From: Salinimicrobium sediminilitoris
Lineage (GTDB): Bacteria > Bacteroidota > Bacteroidia > Flavobacteriales > Flavobacteriaceae
Assembly (NCBI RefSeq): GCF_020866905.1
Contig: NZ_JAIVCC010000005.1
Coordinates: forward strand, 124,001-188,000
Length of the DNA stretch: 64,000 nucleotides
Direction of reading: 5' to 3'
Shown: positions 44,955 to 53,980 of the stretch, in pieces
How positions within the stretch are numbered: position 1 is the stretch's first letter
Layout: each line of letters starts with the position of its first letter
The notes under the pieces: generated by a model
Told to the model about the DNA's origin: nothing
Database searches by the model: none
The model's input: the letters and a program-made list of their open reading frames with translations, nothing else
Program-made: the position numbers and the translations under genes

Positions 44955-45443
44955 ATGGATTTAGAAATTCAACGAAAAAATCTTATAGAAGAGCTAGGGG
45001 TGCATCTGGAGGGAGATCACCTTGCTCCTCTTGCGGCACGCATTCTTTCTACTTTAATACTGTCCGGCAAGAAAGGGATGACTTTTGACCAGTTGGTATG
45101 TGAATTACAGGCGGGCAAGAGCACAATTTCAAACCATCTGGACCATCTTCAAAATACCAATCGCGTCAAATATTTTACTAAAACAGGAGACCGTAAGAGA
45201 TATTTTATTGTGGATCCAAACCTCGTTCTCAATGTCATGGAGGAAATGATCAACAAATGGGAGAATGAGAAAAAGCTGCATTTAAAGATTAGAGAGTATA
45301 AAGAACAGTGTAACAAAGAGGCAGAAGAGACAGCAGATTTTCAATTTGATCTTGAATTTCAGGATGACTTTCTCACCTTTTTGGAGGAGACTTCGACTGC
45401 AGTAAAGAAATTTAAAAACAAGATCTTATCAAGAAACAACTAA
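44955..45443 (+). CDS. GbsR/MarR-type transcriptional regulator of the RND operon
   Basis: 162 residues. A winged-helix region covers about 18-95 (LAARILSTLILSGKKGMTFD, then LQAGKSTISNHLDHLQNTNRVKYFTK), followed by an extended C-terminal coiled-coil (KWENEKKLHLKIREYKEQ). This is the GbsR-like branch of the MarR superfamily. Sitting first in the operon, with a palindrome in the promoter spacer, it is likely an autoregulator and ligand-responsive repressor of the pump. 17 nt separate it from the adaptor gene. Confidence 0.85.
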   Translation: MDLEIQRKNLIEELGVHLEGDHLAPLAARILSTLILSGKKGMTFDQLVCELQAGKSTISNHLDHLQNTNRVKYFTKTGDRKRYFIVDPNLVLNVMEEMINKWENEKKLHLKIREYKEQCNKEAEETADFQFDLEFQDDFLTFLEETSTAVKKFKNKILSRNN

Positions 45444-45460
45444 CACCACAGAAAGAAAAT

Positions 45461-46579
45461 ATGAGAAAAATAATTTATATAGGACTAATATTAAGTGTCT
45501 TTACAATGATCTCCTGCCAGGATGAGAATGCAGGCCAGGCACAGCAAGGTGGTGCTATGCCATTCCCGGTAATAGAAGTACCGCAAAGAACTGTTACAGG
45601 CTTTACATCTTACCCGGTAAGCATAGAAGGTACTATAAATAGTGCGGTTAGGGCCAAGGTGCCGGGGTATATTACACAGGTGTTGGTAGATGAAGGTGAA
45701 AAGGTAAAAAAGGGACAGATCCTTTTTAGACTGGAAACGGAATCTCTTTCGCAGGAAGCCGGTGCCGCCCGTGCTAATGTAAACGCTGCCCAGGTTGAAG
45801 TTGATAAGCTAAAACCACTGGTAGAAAAAGGAATTATTAGTCCTGTACAGCTGGAAACAGCAAAAGCAAGACTTGAACAGGCAAAAGCCGGTTACAGTAG
45901 CATAGCAGCCAGTATAGGATATTCCAATATTAAAAGCCCGGTAGATGGTAATGTGGGAGCCATTAATTTTAGGGAAGGGGCTTTAGTAAGTGCGGGAGAC
46001 CCTACTCCACTTACAACAGTTTCGGATATTGACGAGGTCTACGCCTTCTTTTCAATGAATGAAAGGGATTATCTTAACTTCCTTCAAAATGCCGAAGGAG
46101 AAAATATTTCAGAAAAAATTGAGAATTTTCCGCCGGTTCAACTGCAGTTGGTAAATGACAGGATCTATTCAGAAACAGGAGAGATCCAGACGGTAACGGG
46201 ACAGGTTGATCCTTCCACAGGAACAGTAGGCTTCAGGGCCATGTTCCCTAATCCTAATGGAATTCTTGCCAGCGGGAACAGCGGAAGGATAAGAATTCCC
46301 CGCACTTATGAAGATGTTCCGGTAGTGCCCGAATCTGCTTCCTTTGAACAACAGGGAAGAGTTTATGTTTATGGAGTGCAGGGTGATACCCTTGCAGTTT
46401 CAGTTCCTATCCAGGTCATAGATCGCGTGCAGAACCTAATTGTGGTAGGAGAGGGAGTTAAGCCGGGAGATAAGATCGTTGCTCAGGGAGTAGGTAAGTT
46501 AAGAAATAATACGCCTATTGTTCCGCAGCCGGTTTCCTTTGACAGTATTGCCACTTCCATCAAACCAATCTTTAAATAA
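45461..46579 (+). CDS. RND efflux periplasmic adaptor lipoprotein
   Basis: 372 residues. Lipobox MISC gives a lipidated cysteine at residue 19. The biotinyl-lipoyl-like domain (VRAKVPGYITQVLVDEGEKV) at about 64-83, an alpha-hairpin (about 95-145) and the second lipoyl half (SNIKSPVDGNVGAINFREG) form the membrane-fusion fold. It links the inner-membrane pump to the outer-membrane channel. It lies 9 nt before the pump gene. Confidence 0.93.
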   Translation: MRKIIYIGLILSVFTMISCQDENAGQAQQGGAMPFPVIEVPQRTVTGFTSYPVSIEGTINSAVRAKVPGYITQVLVDEGEKVKKGQILFRLETESLSQEAGAARANVNAAQVEVDKLKPLVEKGIISPVQLETAKARLEQAKAGYSSIAASIGYSNIKSPVDGNVGAINFREGALVSAGDPTPLTTVSDIDEVYAFFSMNERDYLNFLQNAEGENISEKIENFPPVQLQLVNDRIYSETGEIQTVTGQVDPSTGTVGFRAMFPNPNGILASGNSGRIRIPRTYEDVPVVPESASFEQQGRVYVYGVQGDTLAVSVPIQVIDRVQNLIVVGEGVKPGDKIVAQGVGKLRNNTPIVPQPVSFDSIATSIKPIFK

Positions 46580-46588
46580 GAAAGACTA

Positions 46589-49500
46589 ATGCTGAAAACT
46601 TTTATAGAGAGGCCTGTTCTATCTACAGTAGTCTCCATAGTTATAGTTATGTTGGGGGTCCTCGCGATCACCACCCTTCCGGTGACCCAATATCCCGATA
46701 TTGCACCCCCAACGGTGCAGGTGAATGCCAGTTATCCCGGGGCAAATGCTGCCACGGTACTGGAGAGTGTGATTATTCCCATTGAAGAACAGATCAACGG
46801 GGTGGAGGGTATGGATTACATTACCTCTACTGCCAGTAACAACGGTAGTGCAAGTATCCAGGTCTTTTTCGAACAGGGGATAGATCCCGATATTGCTGCG
46901 GTAAACGTTCAAAATAGGGTAGCCAGGGCTACTCCTTTGCTTCCGCGGGAAGTTACCCAGAGTGGGGTGACTACTCAAAAACAGCAAACAAGTGCTTTGA
47001 TGTTCTTCACAGTAGTTTCTGAAAATGATGCCTACGACGCTACTTTTATCCAGAATTACCTCAACATCAACGTGATCCCCGAATTAAAAAGGATCAACGG
47101 GGTTGGGGATGTAAACGTCTTTGGAGCCAAAACCTATGCAATGCGAATTTGGTTGCAGCCCGAGAAAATGGCTGCTTACAATCTTATTCCTGCCGATGTT
47201 ATTGGAGCGATCAATGAGCAAAGTCAGGAAGCTGCGGCGGGATCTTTAGGTCAAAATAATGCTGAAGCTTTTGAGTATGTAATAAGATACAGCGGTAGAT
47301 ACAACAGCGAAGAAGATTACCGGAATATTGTAATCAAAGCCCTAGACGACGGAAGGTTTCTAAGGCTTGAAGATGTTGCAGATGTAGAACTCGACGCACA
47401 GGGTTACAACGTGATCTCCTTCACAAACGGAAAACCCGGGGTGAGTATGGGTGTTTACCAAACGCCCGGCTCAAACGCACAGGAGATCATCGAGAATGTT
47501 CACCAAAAGCTGGATGAACTGGAAGAAAACTTTCCCACAGGACTGGAAACCAGGATAAACTTTGATTCCAATGAGTTTCTTAATGCCTCTATAAACAAGG
47601 TGGTTCTTACCATTTTTGAGGCCTTTCTACTGGTGTTCCTGGTGGTATTTGTGTTCCTTCAGGATTTTAAGTCTACTCTTATTCCGGCCATAGCGGTACC
47701 GGTCTCGATCATTGGGACATTCTTCTTCCTAAACCTGTTTGGTTACTCGATTAACCTGCTTACGCTGTTCGCGCTCGTACTTGCTATTGGTATTGTAGTA
47801 GATGATGCCATTGTGGTGGTAGAAGCAGTACATGCGAAGCTGGAACAGGGTGCCGAAAATGCCAAAAAAGCGACACATTCTGCCATGGAAGAAATTGCAG
47901 GTGCAATTATTTCCATTACCCTGGTGATGGGTGCGGTGTTTATCCCGGTTACGTTTATAACGGGTCCTACAGGAGTATTTTATGAGCAGTTTGGGGTAAC
48001 GTTAATGGTTGCGATTGCTATTTCAGCAGTAAACGCCTTAACTTTAAGTCCGGCTCTCTGTGCATTATTTCTAAAACCTCATCATGAAAAAGAAGGCAAG
48101 AGAAAAGGCTTTTTGAAACGCTTCTTTTCTACCTTCAATGTCGCCTTTGACGTTACCACGAGGAAATACGTCAAGTCAGTTTCCTTCTTATACAAGCATA
48201 AATGGATCACCGGGGTGATCATATTGGCCGCAGTTGGAGCGATCTTCTGGGCTTCGGCTACAACGCCAACAGGTTTTGTACCCGATGAGGACCGCGGAAT
48301 GATCTTCGCCAATATAGAACTTCCTGCCGGAGCTTCCCTTGACAGAACTGCGGAAGTTACTGCGGAATTAACCCGAAGGGTAGAGCAAATTCCCGGAGTG
48401 GATGTGGTTTCTGTAGTAAACGGATTCAGCTTTTTAGGTGGTGCCGGAAGTAACTATGGAATTGGCTTTATCAAGCTCGACGACTGGGATGAACGTACTG
48501 AAGAGGGCATGTCGGCCGAAGCAATTATTGGAAAATTCTTTGGTACGGCTGCAGGGATAAGTGATGCAAATATTCTCTTTTTCCAGCCTCCAAGTGTGCC
48601 CGGTTTTGGAGCATCATCGGGATTTGAGATGAAGGTTCTGGACCGTACTGGCGGTAGTTTTGAGCAGCTCGATAACGCTACCCAGAACTACCTGGCCGAT
48701 CTTTCTGCAAGACCGGAGATCCTTTATGCCAGGAGTTCTTTTAATACCAACTATCCGCAGTACGAAATAGACCTCAACATTCCAAAAGCCAAAGAAGCAG
48801 GAGTAGATATAGGAACTATCTTCTCCACCCTTCAGTCTTATATAGGATCTGTTTACGCTGCCGATTTTGCCCGCTTTGGAAAGCAATATCGTGTATTTGT
48901 TCAGGCTTTACCTGAGGATAGAGCGACAGTAGATGATCTAAATTCGATTTTTGTGCGAAATGCACAGGGCGAGATGGCACCAATCACTCAGTTTGTCACT
49001 CTTAGCAGGGTCTATGGACCACAATCAGTTACCAGGTTCAACCTGTTCAATTCGGCCAGTGTGAATGGTGCAGCGGCTCCCGGATATTCTTCGGGTGATG
49101 CTATTGCTGCAGTGCAGGAAGTAGGAACAGGCTCCCTTCCGGAAGGCTTCGACATTGGGTTCTCGGGATTAACAAGGGAAGAGATTTCCGCAGGAGATCA
49201 AACTACTTTTATCTTCCTTTTAAGTATTCTGTTCGTGTTTTTCATTCTTTCGGCACAATACGAAAGTTATTTACTGCCCCTGGCGGTACTGCTTTCACTT
49301 CCGGTTGGGGTGATGGGAGCTTATGTCACCACAGCATTGACGGGTCTTGAGAACAACATCTATTTCCAGATCGCACTCATCATGCTGCTGGGATTACTTG
49401 CCAAAAATGCCATTTTGATCGTGGAATTTGCCATACAAAGGCGTAACGCCGGTAATTCAATAGTAGATTCTGCCCTTGGCGCAGCACAGGCAAGATTACG

Positions 49501-49726
49501 GCCCATTCTTATGACTTCCTTTGCCTTTATCGTGGGACTTCTTCCGCTGGTTTTTGCAACTGGAACGGGAGCTGCCGGAAACAGATCTATAGGAACAGGG
49601 GCTGTTGGCGGATTGCTGATAGGAACCTTACTTGGAATTTTCATTATTCCTATCCTCTTTATTCTCTTCCAGTGGCTGCAGGAAAAAATGACAGGTCAAC
49701 CTAAAGCAGCAAATGAAAACCTTTAG
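46589..49726 (+). CDS. RND multidrug efflux pump, HAE1 (AcrB) type
   Basis: 1045 residues, full length. It starts MLKTFIERPVLSTVVSIVIVMLGV, with PGANAATVLESVIIPIEEQINGV in the first porter domain. The proton-relay aspartates are seen in TM4 (AIGIVVDDAIVVVEAVHAKLE). Twelve membrane segments in two halves with two large periplasmic loops are consistent. It exports drugs or other amphiphiles using the proton gradient. It is the main component of the operon. Confidence 0.96.
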   Translation: MLKTFIERPVLSTVVSIVIVMLGVLAITTLPVTQYPDIAPPTVQVNASYPGANAATVLESVIIPIEEQINGVEGMDYITSTASNNGSASIQVFFEQGIDPDIAAVNVQNRVARATPLLPREVTQSGVTTQKQQTSALMFFTVVSENDAYDATFIQNYLNINVIPELKRINGVGDVNVFGAKTYAMRIWLQPEKMAAYNLIPADVIGAINEQSQEAAAGSLGQNNAEAFEYVIRYSGRYNSEEDYRNIVIKALDDGRFLRLEDVADVELDAQGYNVISFTNGKPGVSMGVYQTPGSNAQEIIENVHQKLDELEENFPTGLETRINFDSNEFLNASINKVVLTIFEAFLLVFLVVFVFLQDFKSTLIPAIAVPVSIIGTFFFLNLFGYSINLLTLFALVLAIGIVVDDAIVVVEAVHAKLEQGAENAKKATHSAMEEIAGAIISITLVMGAVFIPVTFITGPTGVFYEQFGVTLMVAIAISAVNALTLSPALCALFLKPHHEKEGKRKGFLKRFFSTFNVAFDVTTRKYVKSVSFLYKHKWITGVIILAAVGAIFWASATTPTGFVPDEDRGMIFANIELPAGASLDRTAEVTAELTRRVEQIPGVDVVSVVNGFSFLGGAGSNYGIGFIKLDDWDERTEEGMSAEAIIGKFFGTAAGISDANILFFQPPSVPGFGASSGFEMKVLDRTGGSFEQLDNATQNYLADLSARPEILYARSSFNTNYPQYEIDLNIPKAKEAGVDIGTIFSTLQSYIGSVYAADFARFGKQYRVFVQALPEDRATVDDLNSIFVRNAQGEMAPITQFVTLSRVYGPQSVTRFNLFNSASVNGAAAPGYSSGDAIAAVQEVGTGSLPEGFDIGFSGLTREEISAGDQTTFIFLLSILFVFFILSAQYESYLLPLAVLLSLPVGVMGAYVTTALTGLENNIYFQIALIMLLGLLAKNAILIVEFAIQRRNAGNSIVDSALGAAQARLRPILMTSFAFIVGLLPLVFATGTGAAGNRSIGTGAVGGLLIGTLLGIFIIPILFILFQWLQEKMTGQPKAANENL

Positions 49727-49729
49727 AAA

Positions 49730-51133
49730 ATGAGAAAAACCAAAATATACAAGTTCGTTCTAATCCCGGCTGTCCTGCTCTCCCTGCAGTCGTGCTTTGT
49801 GGCTAAGGAATACTCCCGCCCTGCCGAAGTTGTGGAGGCAGAAACTTACAGAACAGATCAACTTCCTACAGATACCATCTCCATGGCACAAATTTCATGG
49901 AGAGAACTTTTTACAGATCCTGTTCTTGAAAATCATATTGACCGGGCGCTGGAGAATAATATCGATATAAGGATAGCCCTGCAGCAAATAGAGGCTGCGG
50001 GTGCTTACCTGAAACAGGCGAAGTCACAGTACCTGCCAACGCTTGGCGTATCGGCTCAGGTAGCTCACCAGGAACTTGCGCAAAACAGTCAGTTTGGAAG
50101 CTTCCTTGGCGGTTCCACCACACAATATGATGCAACGGCCAATCTTTCCTGGGAAGCCGATATCTGGGGAAGGATTAAGAGCAATGAAAGAGCACAGAGA
50201 GCAGCCTATCTCCAAACTGTGGCAGCACACCGGGCCGTAAAGACAAGGCTAGTAGCTAACATTGCCAATCTCTATTATCAACTTTTGGCTCTTGATGAGC
50301 AACTGGAGGTGACAAGAGAAACAGTGGCAAACAGGATGAACAGCCTTGAAACTATAAAAGCCCTCAAACAGGCCGGGAATGTAACCGAAGTTGGTGTTAA
50401 GCAAACTGAAGCTCAACTCTACCGCGCACAGGCAGTAGTAATAGACCTGGAGAACCAGATAAGGCTCCTTGAAAACACCTTTTCCATCTTGCTGGGGGAA
50501 GCGCCACATTCCATTGAAAGAACCGAGCTGGGGCTACAGGAGCTGAATACTGAGCTAAGAACGGGAGTACCGGTACAACTGCTTAGGATGAGACCAGACG
50601 TTATTGCCGCTGAATACAACCTCGTGAACGCTTTCCAGCTCACCAATGTGGCCAGGAGCAACTTTTATCCTGCTTTGCGACTCACCGCCAACGGCGGATT
50701 CCAGAGTCTGGACCTGGCAGATCTTATCGACACCAATTCCCTTTTTGCAAGTGTGGTAGGTTCTCTTACCCAGCCCATCTTCAACAGGAGACAAATAAGA
50801 ACTCAGTATGAAGTAGCGCAGGCACAACAGGAGATTGCATTTCTGGAATTTAGGAGGGCAATACTGGAAGCCTCCGGTGAGGTTTCAGATGCTTTGTACA
50901 ATTATGCCGCAGCCGACAAAAAGCTGGATATAAAACAGAACGAATTCGAAGCCTATGATCTGGCCACTTCCTATTCGGAAGAATTGCTCAATAATGGCTT
51001 CGCAAATTATCTGGAAGTCTTGACTGCGAGAGAAAATGCACTTAATGCACAGCTGGAGCTTGTCAATATAAGGTTTAATGAACTAAGTTCAATAGTAGAT
51101 CTCTACCAGGCGCTGGGAGGCGGCTGGGAATAA
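49730..51133 (+). CDS. TolC-family outer-membrane factor (NodT/OprM type) lipoprotein
   Basis: 467 residues. Lipobox SLQSC gives a lipidated C22. Two OEP repeats are seen, with EADIWGRIKSNERAQRAAYLQT in the first and TANGGFQSLDLADLIDT in the second. It forms the trimeric exit duct for the pump. It starts 3 nt after the pump stop and ends the operon, with a terminator at 51164. Confidence 0.94.
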   Translation: MRKTKIYKFVLIPAVLLSLQSCFVAKEYSRPAEVVEAETYRTDQLPTDTISMAQISWRELFTDPVLENHIDRALENNIDIRIALQQIEAAGAYLKQAKSQYLPTLGVSAQVAHQELAQNSQFGSFLGGSTTQYDATANLSWEADIWGRIKSNERAQRAAYLQTVAAHRAVKTRLVANIANLYYQLLALDEQLEVTRETVANRMNSLETIKALKQAGNVTEVGVKQTEAQLYRAQAVVIDLENQIRLLENTFSILLGEAPHSIERTELGLQELNTELRTGVPVQLLRMRPDVIAAEYNLVNAFQLTNVARSNFYPALRLTANGGFQSLDLADLIDTNSLFASVVGSLTQPIFNRRQIRTQYEVAQAQQEIAFLEFRRAILEASGEVSDALYNYAAADKKLDIKQNEFEAYDLATSYSEELLNNGFANYLEVLTARENALNAQLELVNIRFNELSSIVDLYQALGGGWE

Positions 51134-51163
51134 TTTTCATGATTGGATTTTTAGTTGTTGGAG

Positions 51164-51190
51164 CTGCCCTCTTTTGGGGGCAGTTTTTTT
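51164..51190 (+). terminator. Terminator of the RND efflux operon
   Basis: Stem CTGCCCTC / GGGGGCAG (one U-G pair) with a TTTT loop, followed by seven T. Confidence 0.9.
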
Positions 51191-51192
51191 GT

Positions 51193-52119
51193 TTAAAGGT
51201 CCTTTAAAGGCGGCACCTTTAGATCCTCAAAATCCCAACCCTTAAGCCGGGCACCCGCCTGATAAGCACTTTCAAGAAAATCCAGCAGAACAGTGGCGGG
51301 CTCTTCTACTTCCTGCAAATCCCTGTACGGTAGTATGGCCAGCCAGTTACCTTTGTTCTCAACCCACTTCGCCTGTTTCGGTTTTAGGTCGGTTTTTTCA
51401 ATGCCATCAGGTGCCGGAAAGGTATAAGAGTAAAATGCAGGTTCAGGAATATTGGGGTCACCGGGCCAGAATCCGAAGCTAATGCACTCGTGGCTGTAAG
51501 CATCCTTGTCTGAAATCCTTGCTTCAGAAGGCATTTTTGGCGCCCTCTTACCCGAAAACCTTGTCACCGCCAGGTCCATAGAATGCCAGTAAAGATGAAC
51601 CGGACAGGTCTTGCCATAGAACCGGCCACTAAAGTCCTTGAAAACATTTGATGCCCACAGCATCACCTTCCAATATCGCTGAACATATTCCCTGTCAAAA
51701 GAACTTATCTCTTCTAACTCCCTGAAGCCTTTATCGATGTTAAGATCAAAAGGTTTTTCCAGTATTTCTGTTTCTATACCAAACCTTTTCAGAATGTTCT
51801 TTAGTTGCCGGTAAAATTCTGCCACAGTTATTCCTTCAAAAATGTCAAAATAAGCCTCCTCTCCTCCAGATGTAAACACCTCCAGGCGTTGATTGTGCAG
51901 GTTCAATAAAAGAGTAAAGGTCTCAAACCCGTTTTTGTAAGGAACAGGTCCTGTGGTGAAACCTTTTGTATCTACGTATAGCGTAATATACCACCAGTGA
52001 TTCTTTCGGGGACTACAACTCATCCTGATCTTTCCCATGATCTGGAAAAACAGATGTAATGTCAATTTTTGCTGTTCGCTGCCTTTATACTGCAGCCGGG
52101 GAAGGGCGTTCTTTTCCAT
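51193..52119 (-). CDS. DUF5996 family protein
   Basis: 308 residues. The beginning (LPRLQYKGSEQQKLTLHLFFQIMGKIRMS) and NHWWYITLYVDTKGFTTGP match the DUF5996 pattern (T-L-H-L...Q-I-x-G-K-x-R...NHWW). The end includes ILPYRDLQEVEEPATVLLDFLESAY. There is no signal peptide. Function is unknown. It converges on the RND operon. Confidence 0.85.
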   Translation of the reverse strand: MEKNALPRLQYKGSEQQKLTLHLFFQIMGKIRMSCSPRKNHWWYITLYVDTKGFTTGPVPYKNGFETFTLLLNLHNQRLEVFTSGGEEAYFDIFEGITVAEFYRQLKNILKRFGIETEILEKPFDLNIDKGFRELEEISSFDREYVQRYWKVMLWASNVFKDFSGRFYGKTCPVHLYWHSMDLAVTRFSGKRAPKMPSEARISDKDAYSHECISFGFWPGDPNIPEPAFYSYTFPAPDGIEKTDLKPKQAKWVENKGNWLAILPYRDLQEVEEPATVLLDFLESAYQAGARLKGWDFEDLKVPPLKDL

Positions 52120-52172
52120 AGCGATAGTGTTTTAACTGCCTCTAAGAATGCTAAGAAAAAGTAGATTGGGAT

Positions 52173-52676
52173 TTACTTCAACGCTTCACCTTTGGCTGCC
52201 CACCACGGATGAATTTCTATATCAAGCCTTCCCGCTTCAACCATAGGGTCAAGCCTGGCCAGGCTATCGGCCATTTCAATAGTTGGAGTATTATAAACTG
52301 CAATTCCCCGAATCTCTCCATCATCACCAAAGGGACCGGCAAGACTCATATAACCTTCATTGGCCATTCGGCTAAGATGTGCCAAATGTTGTTTTTGAAG
52401 CTCTGCAGCTGTAACAGAATCCTGACTCCTATTCGTACCCGATTTAAGAAATACAATAAAATATTGCTGCAAAAGGTGTTTTTCCCCTGCCTCGTCGTAA
52501 ACAAAGGTTTGATACCCCTGCTTTTGCAACTCCTCTGCCTCCAGTTCAATATTGCGGGTTAGGTCTGGCTGTCGCGCCTCAACTTCCTCGGGCCCCGGAA
52601 TGCCCCTGGTATCCTTACTTTGGTTGCAGGCCAGCGTTAGCATGATTGCAGCGATTAGAACAATCGGTTTTTTCAT
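52173..52676 (-). CDS. YCII-like lipoprotein
   Basis: 167 residues from ATG at 52676, which overlaps the stop of the CYTH gene (ATGA); an in-frame start six codons upstream is possible but unlikely. Lipobox TLAC gives a lipidated cysteine near residue 17. The C-terminal domain resembles YCII (QQYFIVFLKSGTNRSQDSV, SLAGPFGDDGEIRGIAVYN, ADSLARLDPMVEAGRLDIEI). YCII proteins are small dimeric ferredoxin-like folds, here exported to the envelope. Function is unknown. Confidence 0.75.
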   Translation of the reverse strand: MKKPIVLIAAIMLTLACNQSKDTRGIPGPEEVEARQPDLTRNIELEAEELQKQGYQTFVYDEAGEKHLLQQYFIVFLKSGTNRSQDSVTAAELQKQHLAHLSRMANEGYMSLAGPFGDDGEIRGIAVYNTPTIEMADSLARLDPMVEAGRLDIEIHPWWAAKGEALK

Positions 52677-53158
52677 AATCTGTCTGTTTGCCATTCTTTA
52701 AAAGGAAACTTACTCAAATAGGAATTATAATATCTTTGGTCTCCGGTGACTTCCTTACCCAGCCACAAAGGTTTCTGCACTTCTTCAGATTCATTATTTA
52801 ACTCAACTTCAGCCAAAAATAAACCTTCATTCTCACCTAGAAATTCATCGGCTTCAAAAATGTGATTTTCTACCTTGATCTCATAACGGAATTTTTCAAT
52901 TTTCCCCGGCTCACATAACTTCAAAAGTTCTTCAGCTTCAAGTAAAGGTATTTCTTTTTCCCATTCATAACGGGAAAGTCCGTCACTGCTACTTTTGCCT
53001 TTAATCGTCAAAAAACCCTTATCCCCTCTTATTCTCACCCTCACAGTTCTTTCGGGTGCCGAGTTAAGATACCCCTGCACGATCCTGGTCTTGCTAAAAG
53101 CCTCTTCCCTGAAATCGGGGCTGTCCAAAATGAGAAATTTTCTCTCTATTTCCTGCAT
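52673..53158 (-). CDS. CYTH-domain protein (triphosphate tunnel enzyme-like)
   Basis: 161 residues. The N-terminus MQEIERKFLIL holds the ExExK signature (E3-E5-K7). Further conserved charged strands follow: TVRVRIRGDKGFLTIKG, SRYEWEKEIPL and FEADEFLGENEGLFLAEVEL. CYTH enzymes bind inorganic triphosphate or nucleoside triphosphates with divalent metal; members include inorganic triphosphatase. It is coupled to the YCII-like lipoprotein (ATGA). Confidence 0.88.
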   Translation of the reverse strand: MQEIERKFLILDSPDFREEAFSKTRIVQGYLNSAPERTVRVRIRGDKGFLTIKGKSSSDGLSRYEWEKEIPLLEAEELLKLCEPGKIEKFRYEIKVENHIFEADEFLGENEGLFLAEVELNNESEEVQKPLWLGKEVTGDQRYYNSYLSKFPFKEWQTDRL

Positions 53159-53167
53159 TTCCTAAAT

Positions 53168-53830
53168 TTAACGATAACTCTCTGCAATTTCTCTAATCTC
53201 CCTGGATTCAATTCGGGTGGCGGCATATTTATTATTAGCCACATAGATCATAGCATCTGCGATCGAACCTGCATGGATGCTGCGATACTTTTTTAGAGGT
53301 CCCACGAGCAAATGGTTTCCCACGCTCATCACCTTTTTCCATGCGGCTTCAAAAGGCCGGTTTTCTTCCCTGTTTCCGGCGATGAGGGACGGCTCAAAAA
53401 TATAAGTTTCGGGAATTCCCTGCGCCAGCACATCGCGTTCCATTTCTCCTTTAGTGCGATTATAGAAAAAGCGGCTATCAGGATCGGCTCCCAGGGCAGA
53501 AATTACCATAAAACGAGGTATTCCATTTTCTTTCGCCAGTTTTGCAGCCTCGACAGGGATTCCATGGTCGATTTTGTAGTAGGTCTCCTCATCTGGCGTT
53601 TTAGCCTGGGTAGTCCCGATACAGCAGAAGACCTCGTCGGCATTAAAATCTTCGGAATGTTTCCCCAGCTCGAACAGATCAACTAAATGTTCTTCAATTT
53701 TGTCATTTTTGACACCTGTGGAAGAGCGGGAGAAAAGTTTGATCTTGCTGTATCTATCATCCTCAAGCAGTTTATGGAGCAGCTCCCCGCCGGTAAGACC
53801 GGTAGCTCCTAATATGATCGCTGTTTTCAT
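53168..53830 (-). CDS. NAD(P)-binding Rossmann protein, HTATIP2-like
   Basis: 220 residues. The Rossmann motif GATGLTGGELL starts at about residue 8, followed by KLFSRSS and VFCCIGTTQAKTPDEETY, a pattern shared with HTATIP2/atypical SDRs. The YxxxK-like segment (FFYNRTKGEMERD) is present. The substrate is unknown. It is 9 nt upstream of the CYTH gene on the same strand, so it is likely the first gene of a three-gene unit with CYTH and YCII-like genes. Confidence 0.85.
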   Translation of the reverse strand: MKTAIILGATGLTGGELLHKLLEDDRYSKIKLFSRSSTGVKNDKIEEHLVDLFELGKHSEDFNADEVFCCIGTTQAKTPDEETYYKIDHGIPVEAAKLAKENGIPRFMVISALGADPDSRFFYNRTKGEMERDVLAQGIPETYIFEPSLIAGNREENRPFEAAWKKVMSVGNHLLVGPLKKYRSIHAGSIADAMIYVANNKYAATRIESREIREIAESYR

Positions 53831-53980
53831 TGCAATTGTTTTTTATGAAGGTAACCGATTTTAGACTCAAATCAAAGCCTGTCAAAAAAGGGAAAACGGG
53901 AACAGGTTTTTCTGCGGAAAATTTAACCTGCGGAAGAACTTCGGCAAACCTGAAGCAGAAGTTTCACTAATTTTACAGCG

